A stretch of 15,009 bases of DNA, from assembly GCA_023228085.1 (NCBI GenBank), contig JALOBW010000007.1, forward strand, positions 1-15,009, in the 5' to 3' direction. The number at the start of each line of letters is the position of its first letter. Position 1 is the stretch's first letter. Shown here piece after piece: positions 1 through 7,598 of the stretch. The notes beneath the pieces were generated by a model. It saw only the letters and a list, made by a program, of their open reading frames with translations, did no database searches and was not told the DNA's origin. The stretch is from a bacterium (GTDB lineage Bacteria; Patescibacteriota; Minisyncoccia; Minisyncoccales; Minisyncoccaceae). The position numbers were made by a program, and so were the translations under genes.

Positions 1-325
1 CTGCTTTCCCAAATCCAGGAAGTTCAGTTAGTTGGACTTGTAGCGGAACAAACGGAGGAACATCTGCATCTTGTTCGGCAAGTAGAAACCCTACTCCTGT
101 GAATGGATCTTGTGGAACAGCGAATGGAAAAGCCTACGCATACAACGCAACTGGCTATGCTCCAGATACTCAATGTGCTACTGGTTCATCAAGCAATACT
201 GCTTTCCCAAATCCAGGAAGTTCAGTTAGTTGGACTTGTAGCGGAACAAACGGAGGAACATCTGCATCTTGTTCGGCAAGTAGAAACCCTACTCCTGTGA
301 ATGGATCTTGTGGAACAGCGAATGG
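1..325 (+). repeat. Exact in-frame tandem repeat, period 198 bp
   Basis: Bases 1-127 reappear without a mismatch at 199-325. The offset is 198 bp, exactly 66 codons, so one module plus its junction is duplicated in frame. The array probably continues to the left of the window. Exact identity indicates recent duplication or homogenisation. Confidence 0.9.
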
Positions 326-1001
326 CGGAAATTTTCTATTAATTCCAACAACAAATCTTTGCGCTGTTGGTACTGCTTCGTTAGTCTCAGGAACAGGACC
401 TTGGACTTGGACCTGTAGCGGAACAAACGGAGGAACAACTGCAAGTTGTAGTGCTAATTTAACTATCAATGGGGTTTGCGGATCATCAAATGGAACCAAA
501 GGAACAACTGCTCCAACAACAAACCTTTGCGCTATTGGTACCCCTTCACTGGTGACGGGAACAGGACCTTGGACTTGGACTTGTAGTGGAATAAACGGAG
601 GAACAACTGCAAGTTGTAGTGCAACAAAAGCAATTGATGGTTTGTGTGGTACATCACGAAATGGAATATATTCAACAGCTCCAAGTGTAAATCTTTGTAC
701 TAGCGGAGCATCCTCTTCGCCAGTATGGAATGGAACTAATTGGGCTTGGGTATGCAGAAGTTGCGATGGGGGACGTGCCGAATTCTGTTATGCTAATAGA
801 TCAATAGTACCAGTCTGTGGAACATCTCACGACAAAATACTTTCCGCAGCTCCAACAACAAACCTTTGCGCTATTGGTACCCCTTCACTGGTGACGGGAA
901 CAGGACCTTGGACTTGGACTTGCAACACTGCCTCTGGTACAGTAATTACATATTGTGGTGCAAACAATACAGGTCAGTCATGCTACTTCTGTTGTCGCTA
1001 A
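1..1001 (+). CDS. Secreted Cys-rich modular repeat protein, 5'-truncated by window edge
   Basis: The open frame (codons at positions divisible by 3) runs from the left edge to TAA at 999-1001, so the true start lies outside the window; the GTG at 99 is only an internal Val codon. The product is a chain of about six modules of roughly 55-66 residues. Each begins like NGxCGxxNG, carries a central Cys (as in TTNLCAIG) and ends with a WTWTCSGTNGGTTASCSA-type block. The C-terminus is CGANNTGQSCYFCCR. The even, paired Cys content suggests an extracellular disulfide-bonded surface protein. The molecular role is unknown; adhesion to a host or to other cells is inference. It lies just upstream of a paralogue (1185-2948) with which it shares a long identical stretch. 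No membrane anchor is visible in the part present. Confidence 0.85.
   Translation, partial: AFPNPGSSVSWTCSGTNGGTSASCSASRNPTPVNGSCGTANGKAYAYNATGYAPDTQCATGSSSNTAFPNPGSSVSWTCSGTNGGTSASCSASRNPTPVNGSCGTANGGNFLLIPTTNLCAVGTASLVSGTGPWTWTCSGTNGGTTASCSANLTINGVCGSSNGTKGTTAPTTNLCAIGTPSLVTGTGPWTWTCSGINGGTTASCSATKAIDGLCGTSRNGIYSTAPSVNLCTSGASSSPVWNGTNWAWVCRSCDGGRAEFCYANRSIVPVCGTSHDKILSAAPTTNLCAIGTPSLVTGTGPWTWTCNTASGTVITYCGANNTGQSCYFCCR
594..927 (+). repeat. 334-bp segment identical to 2541-2874
   Basis: By direct reading this stretch matches 2541-2874 with no difference, at a constant offset of 1947 bp. It covers the last modules of the first Cys-rich gene. Immediately after 927 the two genes differ over about 8 codons, then agree again up to the stop codon except for one silent base. 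Confidence 0.85.
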
Positions 1002-1045
1002 TCCTCAAGACAAAAGACAAGGCGAAAATTCCTTAATTATATATC

Positions 1046-1075
1046 AAAAAGCGTTTTTATAAACGTTTTTTGTGT
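1046..1075 (+). terminator. Weak candidate terminator after first Cys-rich gene
   Basis: An A-run and CGTTT pair with AAACG and a T-run around a TTAT loop (about 1046-1071), with one bulged G. The stem is AT-rich and short, so this is a weak intrinsic terminator at best. Confidence 0.35.
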
Positions 1076-1080
1076 AGCTA

Positions 1081-1108
1081 TTGACAAATCTGGTATTTTT
1101 AGTATGGT
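1081..1108 (+). promoter_or_regulatory. Candidate sigma70-type promoter of second Cys-rich gene
   Basis: TTGACA at 1081-1086 is a perfect -35 box. The best -10 at a legal distance is TATGGT at 1103-1108 (16-bp spacer). This would give a leader of roughly 70 nt, unlike the very short leaders elsewhere in the window. An AGAAGG stretch ends 1 nt before the ATG, too close for a classical ribosome binding site. Confidence 0.45.
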
Positions 1109-1184
1109 TTAATAATAAAGGTTTTTAATTTTTAAGTTTTTAAAGTAAAACAAAATAAAGCAAAATCTTAGATAAAGAGAAGGT

Positions 1185-2948
1185 ATGAATCATATAAATA
1201 AAGTAGCAATTTTTTTAATAAGTCTTTTTCTTACATTTTCATCAGTGACTATGGTTTTTGCTGCCTGTGGATCGGCAAACGAGGACTACTTTTCTAATGC
1301 TCCTACTTCTGGTTTTTGTTCTTCGGGTAGTTTTTCGGGTCTTTCTGTTTGTACAGTAGGAGTCACAAATTGGCGCTGCGACAATGGAAACCTTGGAGGA
1401 TGGGTTTATGGAGGATGGACCTGGTCATGTCAAGAAAGTTCTGGACAGATTAATTATTGTAGAGCTTATAAAAGTGTAGCAATTCTAGTTAATGGTGTTT
1501 GTGGTTCTAAGCATCAAACAACTGTTTCTAGTGGATCGCTAAATAGTGGTTCTAGCGGACTTTGTAGTATTGGTCCAGTGTCAAACTTTCAAATATTCAA
1601 TGGAAACTATTGGTGGAAATGCGAAGGATCAAATGGAGGATTAGCATCTGACTGGTGTATTGCATATATATCAAATCCTTGCACTTGGTCCTGTGGCAGT
1701 TGGGGAGCATGCCAATCAGGTAATATCCAATATAGGTCATGTTCATCATCTCCATCTGGATGTACCGGCAGTAATCCATACGCCACAAGTCAAAGCTGTA
1801 CTTACACTCCACCTTCTTGTACCTACTCTTGCGGATCTTGGAGTGGATGTAGTGGATCTTCTCACACACAATCCAGAACCTGTAGCGCCAACAACACCCC
1901 ATGTAGTGGATCAACCTCATATAACGAATATGCAGGTTGTACTCCATCCTGCACCTACTCTTGTGGATCTTGGAGTGGATGTAGTGGATCTTCTCACACA
2001 CAATCCAGAACCTGTAGCGCCAACAACACCCCATGTAGTGGATCAACCTCATATAACGAAAACACAAGCTGTACTCCTTCCTGTACTTATTCTTATGGAT
2101 CATGGAGTACTTGTAGTGTCTCAACTTATACTCAAACCAGAACTGCTACTGCCAACAACACCCCTTGTTCAGGATCAACATCATTCACCCAAACTCAATC
2201 TTGTACTCCTACAATAAATGGAGAGTGTGGAACAGCAAATGGAAAAACCTACGCATACAACGCAACTGGCTATGCTCCAGATACTCAATGTGCCATTGGT
2301 TCATCAAGCAATACTGCTTTCCCAAATCCAGGAAGTTCTGTTAGTTGGACTTGTAGTGGAACAAACGGAGGAACAACTGCATCTTGTTCGGCAAGTAGAA
2401 ACCCTACTCCTGTGAATGGATCTTGCGGATCATCAAATGGAACCAAAGGAACAACTGCTCCAACAACAAATCTTTGCGCTGTTGGTACTGCTTCGCTAGT
2501 GACGGGAACAGGACCTTGGACTTGGACTTGTAGTGGAACAAACGGAGGAACAACTGCAAGTTGTAGTGCAACAAAAGCAATTGATGGTTTGTGTGGTACA
2601 TCACGAAATGGAATATATTCAACAGCTCCAAGTGTAAATCTTTGTACTAGCGGAGCATCCTCTTCGCCAGTATGGAATGGAACTAATTGGGCTTGGGTAT
2701 GCAGAAGTTGCGATGGGGGACGTGCCGAATTCTGTTATGCTAATAGATCAATAGTACCAGTCTGTGGAACATCTCACGACAAAATACTTTCCGCAGCTCC
2801 AACAACAAACCTTTGCGCTATTGGTACCCCTTCACTGGTGACGGGAACAGGACCTTGGACTTGGACTTGCAACAATACATCCGAAACAATTCTCTCATAT
2901 TGTGGTGCAAACAATACAGGTCAATCATGCTACTTCTGTTGTCGCTAA
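1185..2948 (+). CDS. Secreted Cys-rich protein with thrombospondin-type-1-like repeats
   Basis: This 587-residue exported protein is complete. Residues 1-26 form a signal peptide with likely cleavage after VFA. Residues 27-165 hold two divergent Cys modules. Residues 166-343 hold four consecutive TSP1-like repeats of about 44 residues, each with a CTYSCGSWSGC start and a QSRTC core. Residues 344-587 hold four CGxxNG/WTWTC modules shared with the upstream paralogue, ending in CYFCCR. The W-x-x-C-S and R-x-C spacing recalls eukaryotic TSP1 domains and similar repeats common in CPR surface proteins. In the fourth repeat two Cys (positions 5 and 22 of the unit) are missing together, which suggests that they form a disulfide in the others. 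There is no TM anchor after the signal peptide, so the protein is either released or held by other envelope parts. Surface adhesion is inference. Confidence 0.85.
   Translation: MNHINKVAIFLISLFLTFSSVTMVFAACGSANEDYFSNAPTSGFCSSGSFSGLSVCTVGVTNWRCDNGNLGGWVYGGWTWSCQESSGQINYCRAYKSVAILVNGVCGSKHQTTVSSGSLNSGSSGLCSIGPVSNFQIFNGNYWWKCEGSNGGLASDWCIAYISNPCTWSCGSWGACQSGNIQYRSCSSSPSGCTGSNPYATSQSCTYTPPSCTYSCGSWSGCSGSSHTQSRTCSANNTPCSGSTSYNEYAGCTPSCTYSCGSWSGCSGSSHTQSRTCSANNTPCSGSTSYNENTSCTPSCTYSYGSWSTCSVSTYTQTRTATANNTPCSGSTSFTQTQSCTPTINGECGTANGKTYAYNATGYAPDTQCAIGSSSNTAFPNPGSSVSWTCSGTNGGTTASCSASRNPTPVNGSCGSSNGTKGTTAPTTNLCAVGTASLVTGTGPWTWTCSGTNGGTTASCSATKAIDGLCGTSRNGIYSTAPSVNLCTSGASSSPVWNGTNWAWVCRSCDGGRAEFCYANRSIVPVCGTSHDKILSAAPTTNLCAIGTPSLVTGTGPWTWTCNNTSETILSYCGANNTGQSCYFCCR
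1680..2213 (+). repeat. Four in-frame TSP1-like repeats, 132-bp period in copies 2-4
   Basis: The units begin at 1680, 1818, 1950 and 2082. Units 2 and 3 are almost identical at DNA level over about 110 bp (1821-1930 versus 1953-2062), while units 1 and 4 are diverged. The period is a multiple of three, which also keeps other frames open and creates shadow ORFs. Confidence 0.85.
2541..2874 (+). repeat. Partner copy of 594-927
   Basis: This is the downstream member of the 334-bp identical pair within the two tandem Cys-rich genes. Another shared block, the module at about 2214-2413, resembles 102-299 of the first gene with a few substitutions. Confidence 0.85.
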
Positions 2949-2956
2949 ATTTGTAG

Positions 2957-2978
2957 CAGGGCTTAAAGCCCTGTTTTT
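2957..2978 (+). terminator. Strong intrinsic terminator
   Basis: CAGGGCT (2957-2963) pairs with AGCCCTG (2967-2973) around a TAA loop, followed by five T. It lies 9 bp after the stop of the TSP1-like protein gene. Confidence 0.9.
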
Positions 2979-3006
2979 CATTAGATTTTTATCATTTCAT
3001 CTTTTT

Positions 3007-3015
3007 TGCTATAAT
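3007..3015 (+). promoter_or_regulatory. Extended -10 promoter of the ABC exporter unit
   Basis: TGCTATAAT is a perfect extended -10 element (TGn followed by TATAAT). There is no good -35 box, as expected for this class. Transcription would begin near 3022, leaving a leader of about 18 nt before the TTG start at 3041. Confidence 0.7.
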
Positions 3016-3040
3016 CAAGAAAAAATAAAATTTAAATACT

Positions 3041-4879
3041 TTGGAAAAAGAAAATAATACAAAAACAATAGTTAGTCTTAATTTTTGGCAAATTCTTTTA
3101 AGACTAAAAGAAATTTACAGACCATTCTTAGGAGTAATAATCGTTATTATAACTTTAATAATTTCACAAGAAGTTTTAGGACTTTTAAGTCCATATATAT
3201 ATGGAAAAATTATTGATGGAATTATTGCCCATCAAGAAATACACGAAGTTTTAATGCTGTGTCTTTCTGCTTTTGTTGTTTATATTTTAGGAGATGTTGT
3301 AATTTCATATTATAAAGAAAGAATAGAAGTTGAAAAATTTGATCACGATATTGTAAAAAGGATAGCGAAAAACACAATGGAAAAAGTTTTTGGTTTTTCT
3401 ATTGGACAACACCAAGGGCAAAATTCTGGAATTAAAAAAAGTATTATTGATAGAGGGCAAAACTCCCTCATTAACTTTGGATACAATTTATTGTATGAAG
3501 TTTTTCCAATAACCTTGCAACTTGTAGTGACAATCGTAGGTTTACTGATAATTGCTCCTTTTTTCGGCTTGGTTGTTTTAATTGGTATAAGTTTGTTCAT
3601 ATATATGAGCATTCATACCAATTTCAAAATAATGAATGATCTCAAAAAAAGTCATGAACTATATGTTGAAGCCGATAAGCAACAATCCGAATTTTTACGA
3701 AATGCATCTTTGGTGAAAATGAATGCGAAAGAGAAAAAAATAGTCAAAGAATATGATAACAGTTATGATCTTATAAATACCCTAAGTAAAAAAGTTTGGC
3801 TTGCTTTCGCAAAGTCTGTCCGAAAAAGAAATCTAATGGCGGACACCATTAAATTAATAGTTTTAGTTGCTGGTGTATACTTTGTTTATAATGGTACTTA
3901 CACGCCAGGTTTTTTGATGGTTTTATTTACATGGTCATTTAGAGTTTTTGATAGATTAGGATACTTGACTAGTATTCATCGTAGAATTACCCAACAATAT
4001 GAGTCAATCAAAAAATATTTTACTTTAATGGAAATTGAGTCGGATATAAAAGAAATAGAAAATCCAATTATTCTTAACAATATCAAAGGAAAAATTGAAT
4101 TCAGAAATGTATATTTTAAATATTCATCAAGAGAGGAAATTGATGACGAGGGTAATTTTATTATGAGTGAAGGAAAAAATACAAAACATGTAATCAGGGG
4201 TATTAACTTTGTTATTAATCCAGGTGAAAGAGTTGCGATAGTCGGGCATAGTGGAGCTGGAAAATCAACTCTAATCAATTTATTAACAAGAGCATACGAT
4301 CCTTCAAAAGGAAAAATACTAATTGATGGAATTGATCTTAAAGAAATATCTCTTACAAATTATAGATCAAAGATAGGAATTGTTCCTCAAGATGTCTCTT
4401 TGTTTGATAATACTCTGCGTTATAATGTTGTATTTGGAACAAACGAAAAAATAGAGGACGTTGAGCTTCAAGAGTCGCTAGAAATGGCAAGAATTAGTAG
4501 CTTCTTGAAAGGACTTGAAAATGGGGTTGATACCATAGTTGGAGAAAAGGGAATTAAACTATCAGGAGGGGAGAGGCAAAGAGTAGGTATTGCGCGAGCA
4601 TTGATAAAGAATCCAACAATACTAATTTTTGATGAAGCGACATCCAGCCTGGATGCTGAAAATGAAGCAATGATAAAAGATTCAATTGAAAAGGCATCTA
4701 AAGGAAGAACAACCATAATTATTGCTCACAGACTTTCAACAATCAAAGATGCAGATAAAATTATTGTTCTTGAAAAAGGGAAAATAGTAGGAGAGGGAAG
4801 CCATGATTACTTACTAAAGAATTGCGAAGCTTACAAAAAAATGATAAACATACAAACAGTTATAATAGGAGGTAATTAA
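3041..4879 (+). CDS. ABC exporter, fused TMD-NBD half-transporter (MsbA/MdlB-like)
   Basis: This 612-residue protein is a typical half-transporter expected to work as a homodimer or heterodimer in the cytoplasmic membrane. A six-helix exporter domain spans about residues 25-325. The nucleotide-binding domain follows, with A-loop Tyr near 361, Walker A GHSGAGKST (402-410), Q-loop Gln450, signature LSGGERQ (507-513), Walker B ending at Asp531-Glu532 and H-loop His563. All catalytic motifs are intact. An insert of about 19 residues (364-382) lies between the A-loop and the strand before Walker A. The start is TTG; it is favoured because the promoter ends just upstream and no in-frame ATG precedes the first membrane helix. 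The substrate cannot be read from the sequence. The next gene begins 15 bp downstream, probably in the same transcript. Confidence 0.93.
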   Translation: MEKENNTKTIVSLNFWQILLRLKEIYRPFLGVIIVIITLIISQEVLGLLSPYIYGKIIDGIIAHQEIHEVLMLCLSAFVVYILGDVVISYYKERIEVEKFDHDIVKRIAKNTMEKVFGFSIGQHQGQNSGIKKSIIDRGQNSLINFGYNLLYEVFPITLQLVVTIVGLLIIAPFFGLVVLIGISLFIYMSIHTNFKIMNDLKKSHELYVEADKQQSEFLRNASLVKMNAKEKKIVKEYDNSYDLINTLSKKVWLAFAKSVRKRNLMADTIKLIVLVAGVYFVYNGTYTPGFLMVLFTWSFRVFDRLGYLTSIHRRITQQYESIKKYFTLMEIESDIKEIENPIILNNIKGKIEFRNVYFKYSSREEIDDEGNFIMSEGKNTKHVIRGINFVINPGERVAIVGHSGAGKSTLINLLTRAYDPSKGKILIDGIDLKEISLTNYRSKIGIVPQDVSLFDNTLRYNVVFGTNEKIEDVELQESLEMARISSFLKGLENGVDTIVGEKGIKLSGGERQRVGIARALIKNPTILIFDEATSSLDAENEAMIKDSIEKASKGRTTIIIAHRLSTIKDADKIIVLEKGKIVGEGSHDYLLKNCEAYKKMINIQTVIIGGN

Positions 4880-4880
4880 T

Positions 4881-4886
4881 TATAAT
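4881..4886 (+). promoter_or_regulatory. Possible internal -10 box ahead of bactofilin-like gene
   Basis: TATAAT lies 8 nt before the ATG at 4895, the same geometry as the leaderless promoters elsewhere in the window. There is no -35 or TG extension. The AGGAGGT at 4867-4873 lies about 21 nt from the ATG, too far for normal initiation. Confidence 0.25.
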
Positions 4887-4894
4887 AAAAAAAT

Positions 4895-6028
4895 ATGCTT
4901 AAAAAATATTTGTTCTTAATAGTATCGTTTTTATTAATACCAGTATCATTTTCATTTGCAATGGCTTTTTCTAATGGTGAAAAAGTTAGCATCCAAAGTC
5001 CTATTGAGGGAAATGCTTTTTTAACTGGATCAATAATTTCAATAGATAACGAAATAAAAGGAGACACTTTCGCCTTTGGAGAAAAAATTTATATAAATGG
5101 AAATATTTCTGGTGACCTAATTTGTGCTGCAAAAGAAGTTGTTATAAATGGTTATGTTAACGGGAATATTAGATGCGCCTTCCAGGAAATGAGAGTAAGA
5201 GGAGAAATTGAAAGATCTGTTTTGGGACTTGGAGAAAAAGTTTATGTAGAAAAAAATTCAACAATCGGAAGAGACTTTATTTTTGCTGGATCAGACACTA
5301 CTATTGATGGAACAGTTAGGGGAAGCTTGGATGTTAATAGCTCTGTTCTCACCATAAATGGTGAAATTGATCAGAATATAAATTATTATTCTGAAGAAAA
5401 TAATGATGTAGCAAAAGGACTCTTTGTTAATTCTGGTTCAAGTATTAAGGGTAATGTAAACTACAATGCTTTTGGTGACGTCAAGGGAAGCGGTAGCAAT
5501 GTAATTTTGGGCTCAGTAAATAAATACACCCCATCTAATGAAATTAAAAAAGACATAAAATCAGAAATAATTTCTACTTTAGGTTTTTTGGTGTCGTTAA
5601 TTTTGAGCACACTAGCAATCGTCCTCATAGGGGGAAAATACTTAAAGGACCTAACAACTAAAATGAGTTCAAGTATTTGGAGTTCTGTTGGTATCGGTGC
5701 AATAGCATTTTTTGCTTTGCCACTTTTGGGTATATTACTTTTAATTAGCAACATCGGTGCATATCTAGGATTTATATGTTTCTTAATATGGCTTATTATA
5801 ATTCTTTTGGCAGTATTCTTTGCAGGAATTTCGTTTGGAAAATTGATAAACGAAAAATTGTTTAAAAATAGAATAAATAATTTTGCACTTACTTCTATAT
5901 TGGGAATTCTGCTAGGATATATCCTCTTTGTAATTCCAGTCTTGGGATTCATAGTTTTTGTATTTGCTTTATGGTGGGGAATAGGAGGTATGATTCTTTC
6001 TTTTGCTGAAAAAAGAAAAGAGGATTAA
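4895..6028 (+). CDS. Bactofilin-like polymer-forming protein with signal peptide and C-terminal TM domain
   Basis: This 377-residue protein has three parts. Residues 1-24 form a signal peptide (SFSFAMA end). Residues about 25-215 contain short beta-strand repeats with the INGxxxGD/INGYVNGN rhythm typical of bactofilin-type right-handed beta-helices. Residues about 225-370 contain four or five hydrophobic helices, followed by a charged tail (EKRKED). The signal peptide places the beta-helix outside the membrane, unlike classical cytosolic bactofilins. Exported polymer-forming proteins with a C-terminal membrane domain are known in several bacterial groups. A role as an envelope scaffold is inference. 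Co-transcription with the ABC exporter upstream (15-bp gap) is likely, and a strong terminator follows. Confidence 0.75.
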   Translation: MLKKYLFLIVSFLLIPVSFSFAMAFSNGEKVSIQSPIEGNAFLTGSIISIDNEIKGDTFAFGEKIYINGNISGDLICAAKEVVINGYVNGNIRCAFQEMRVRGEIERSVLGLGEKVYVEKNSTIGRDFIFAGSDTTIDGTVRGSLDVNSSVLTINGEIDQNINYYSEENNDVAKGLFVNSGSSIKGNVNYNAFGDVKGSGSNVILGSVNKYTPSNEIKKDIKSEIISTLGFLVSLILSTLAIVLIGGKYLKDLTTKMSSSIWSSVGIGAIAFFALPLLGILLLISNIGAYLGFICFLIWLIIILLAVFFAGISFGKLINEKLFKNRINNFALTSILGILLGYILFVIPVLGFIVFVFALWWGIGGMILSFAEKRKED

Positions 6029-6032
6029 GTAA

Positions 6033-6058
6033 AACGCTTCGTTAACGAAGCGTTTTTA
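6033..6058 (+). terminator. Strong intrinsic terminator
   Basis: AACGCTTCG (6033-6041) pairs with CGAAGCGTT (6046-6054) around a TTAA loop, followed by a T-run. The stem is a perfect palindrome and closes the exporter/bactofilin-like unit. Confidence 0.92.
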
Positions 6059-6074
6059 TTTCTTTAGAATAGTT

Positions 6075-6083
6075 TGGTATAAT
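6075..6083 (+). promoter_or_regulatory. Extended -10 promoter of the small-TM/Cys-repeat unit
   Basis: TGGTATAAT is an extended -10 element. Transcription near 6090 gives a leader of about 22 nt before the ATG at 6113. It lies directly after the previous terminator, so it probably starts a new two-gene unit. Confidence 0.7.
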
Positions 6084-6112
6084 TAAAAAATTATAAGTTT
6101 AATAACAATGAT

Positions 6113-6328
6113 ATGAACAAGGTCATATTAGTACTTATTTTCATCTTATTATTAGCGGGAATAATTTATTACTATAAAAATAATATTCCACAGACCTCAG
6201 ATATAAATAAGGAAAACCAAATACAAGAAGGTGGAGATAGTAGTTTAGTTAGCCAAATATCAAAGACAAATCCTTTCACAGTAGACATCAATCCTGTAAG
6301 AGGATATAAAAATCCATTTTCAAAATAA
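6113..6328 (+). CDS. Small membrane-anchored hypothetical protein (71 aa)
   Basis: I do not recognise a named family. The protein has an N-terminal membrane helix (residues 4-22, LVLIFILLLAG core) followed by a polar tail of about 48 residues. The tail ends in a motif with two NPF-type elements (TNPFTVDINPVRGYKNPF). The short form and conserved-looking C-terminal motif suggest an extracytoplasmic peptide that binds a partner rather than an enzyme. The Cys-rich exported protein gene begins 4 bp after its stop, so the two are almost certainly co-expressed and may be coupled by reinitiation at the TAA-AAAT-ATG junction. Function is unknown. Confidence 0.7.
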   Translation: MNKVILVLIFILLLAGIIYYYKNNIPQTSDINKENQIQEGGDSSLVSQISKTNPFTVDINPVRGYKNPFSK

Positions 6329-6332
6329 AAAT

Positions 6333-7598
6333 ATGAAAAAAGAAAATATAGTTGTGATAATTTTTTTCTGTTTTAATTTGTTTCCTTTTTATATTGCACA
6401 TGCTCAACCTAATCTAGAAAACATAACATATCCTGTTGCAGAATTGGGGCAATGTAATAATAGGGAAGAATGTGAAAAATATTGTAATGAAGGTAAGAAT
6501 ATGATTGTTTGTATTAACTATGCAGAAAAAAATAACTTACTCTCAAAAGAAGATATCAAGACTTCAAAAATAGTTGCAGAAAAGATTACTAAAGGAGAAA
6601 CACCTGGTCAATGTAAAACAAGGGAAGAATGTGAATCTTTTTGCAAAGGTAGTATTGAAAACATTAATCAATGCGTTGCCTTTGGAGAGAGTTTAGGAGT
6701 AATTCCAGAAAAGGAATTAGTTCAAGCGAAAAAAATAATCAAAATACTAAAGGATGGGGCATCAACTCCTGGAAAATGCAAAACAAAGGATGAGTGTGAA
6801 TCTTATTGTGCCAATAATTTAAATATAGACGAATGTCTCAATTTTGCCGAAAAAGCAGAAATTTTGACATTGGATGAAGTCAAAGAAGCTCGTAGAGTAG
6901 CTCAATTTATAAAGGATGAAACTACTCCTGGAAAATGCAAAAATAAAAACGAATGTGAAAAATATTGTAGCGACATTTCTCATTTGAGTGAATGCGTCAC
7001 CTTTGCAGAGAAGGCGGGATTTATATCCAAAAAAGAAGCCGAAATAGCACAAAAAGCAGGTGGAATTGGACCAGGGGGATGTAAAGGTCAGCAAGAATGT
7101 GAAGCCTATTGCAATGATACAAGTCATCATGACGAGTGTGTTAAATTCGGAATGGAAAAGGATATCTTAACAGAGCAAGAAAAAGACCTAGTGAAAAACG
7201 GATTAGAAAAAATGGAAGGAGCACTAAATAATCTTCCGAGCGACATCAAGGAGGATGTATCAAAGTGCCTAGAAGGCAGCATCGGAAAAGAAAGACTAGA
7301 AAAAATAAGAAGCAAAGCAGAGCCCATCACTAAAGAGATAGGGGCAAAAATTGATGCATGCTTTGCTGGAGTCGGAGAAAAAATGAAAGAAAAAGCCATG
7401 AAATCAATACCATCAGGAGGCACTCCAACGGGAGCTCCATCGGGAATTTCATCGGGTGGTGGAGCAGGCACTATGCCGAGCAGTGACAGTGCCGTTCCTA
7501 CTAATCCGAATATAAGTTGTGATAATTTTAGAGGGATTCCATCTTGTAATTTGGTACCAGCCGGAGTCGCAAGAGATGCTTGCAACAGATGCAAATAA
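6333..7598 (+). CDS. Exported protein with five PGxCxxxxECxxYC repeats
   Basis: This 421-residue protein has a signal peptide (residues 1-24, cleavage after AHA). Five repeats of about 50 residues follow, at codons near 6445, 6600, 6765, 6921 and 7071. Each reads like TPGKCKTKDECESYC, then a fourth Cys 8 or 9 residues later, then an F/YAE-x-x-L-S-x-x-E helix. The spacing C-x5-C-x3-C-x8/9-C is kept in all five, implying two disulfides per unit. After a helical region with two more Cys (about 300-345), a Gly/Pro/Ser-rich linker leads to a C-terminal knot with four Cys ending CNRCK. I know of similar repeats only from CPR-type genomes and cannot assign a function. Secretion to the cell surface is supported by the signal peptide; protein binding is inference. 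Confidence 0.83.
   Translation: MKKENIVVIIFFCFNLFPFYIAHAQPNLENITYPVAELGQCNNREECEKYCNEGKNMIVCINYAEKNNLLSKEDIKTSKIVAEKITKGETPGQCKTREECESFCKGSIENINQCVAFGESLGVIPEKELVQAKKIIKILKDGASTPGKCKTKDECESYCANNLNIDECLNFAEKAEILTLDEVKEARRVAQFIKDETTPGKCKNKNECEKYCSDISHLSECVTFAEKAGFISKKEAEIAQKAGGIGPGGCKGQQECEAYCNDTSHHDECVKFGMEKDILTEQEKDLVKNGLEKMEGALNNLPSDIKEDVSKCLEGSIGKERLEKIRSKAEPITKEIGAKIDACFAGVGEKMKEKAMKSIPSGGTPTGAPSGISSGGGAGTMPSSDSAVPTNPNISCDNFRGIPSCNLVPAGVARDACNRCK

Noticed and set aside
170..499. Minus-strand 109-residue frame
   Set aside because: It is the antisense shadow of the Cys-rich modules, which are highly repetitive in codons.
1818..2081. CRISPR-like array
   Set aside because: The repeats are coding, 132 bp in period and lack the repeat-spacer pattern; no cas genes are present.
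1597..2217. Long open frames on the minus strand (1597-2124) and in another plus frame (1660-2217)
   Set aside because: They overlie the TSP1-like repeats. A repeat period divisible by three keeps several frames open; they have no signal peptide, promoter or plausible composition of their own.
4867..4873. AGGAGGT as ribosome binding site for the bactofilin-like gene
   Set aside because: It lies about 21 nt before the ATG and an in-frame stop (TAA at 4886) excludes an earlier start; it is more simply the last codons of the ABC gene.
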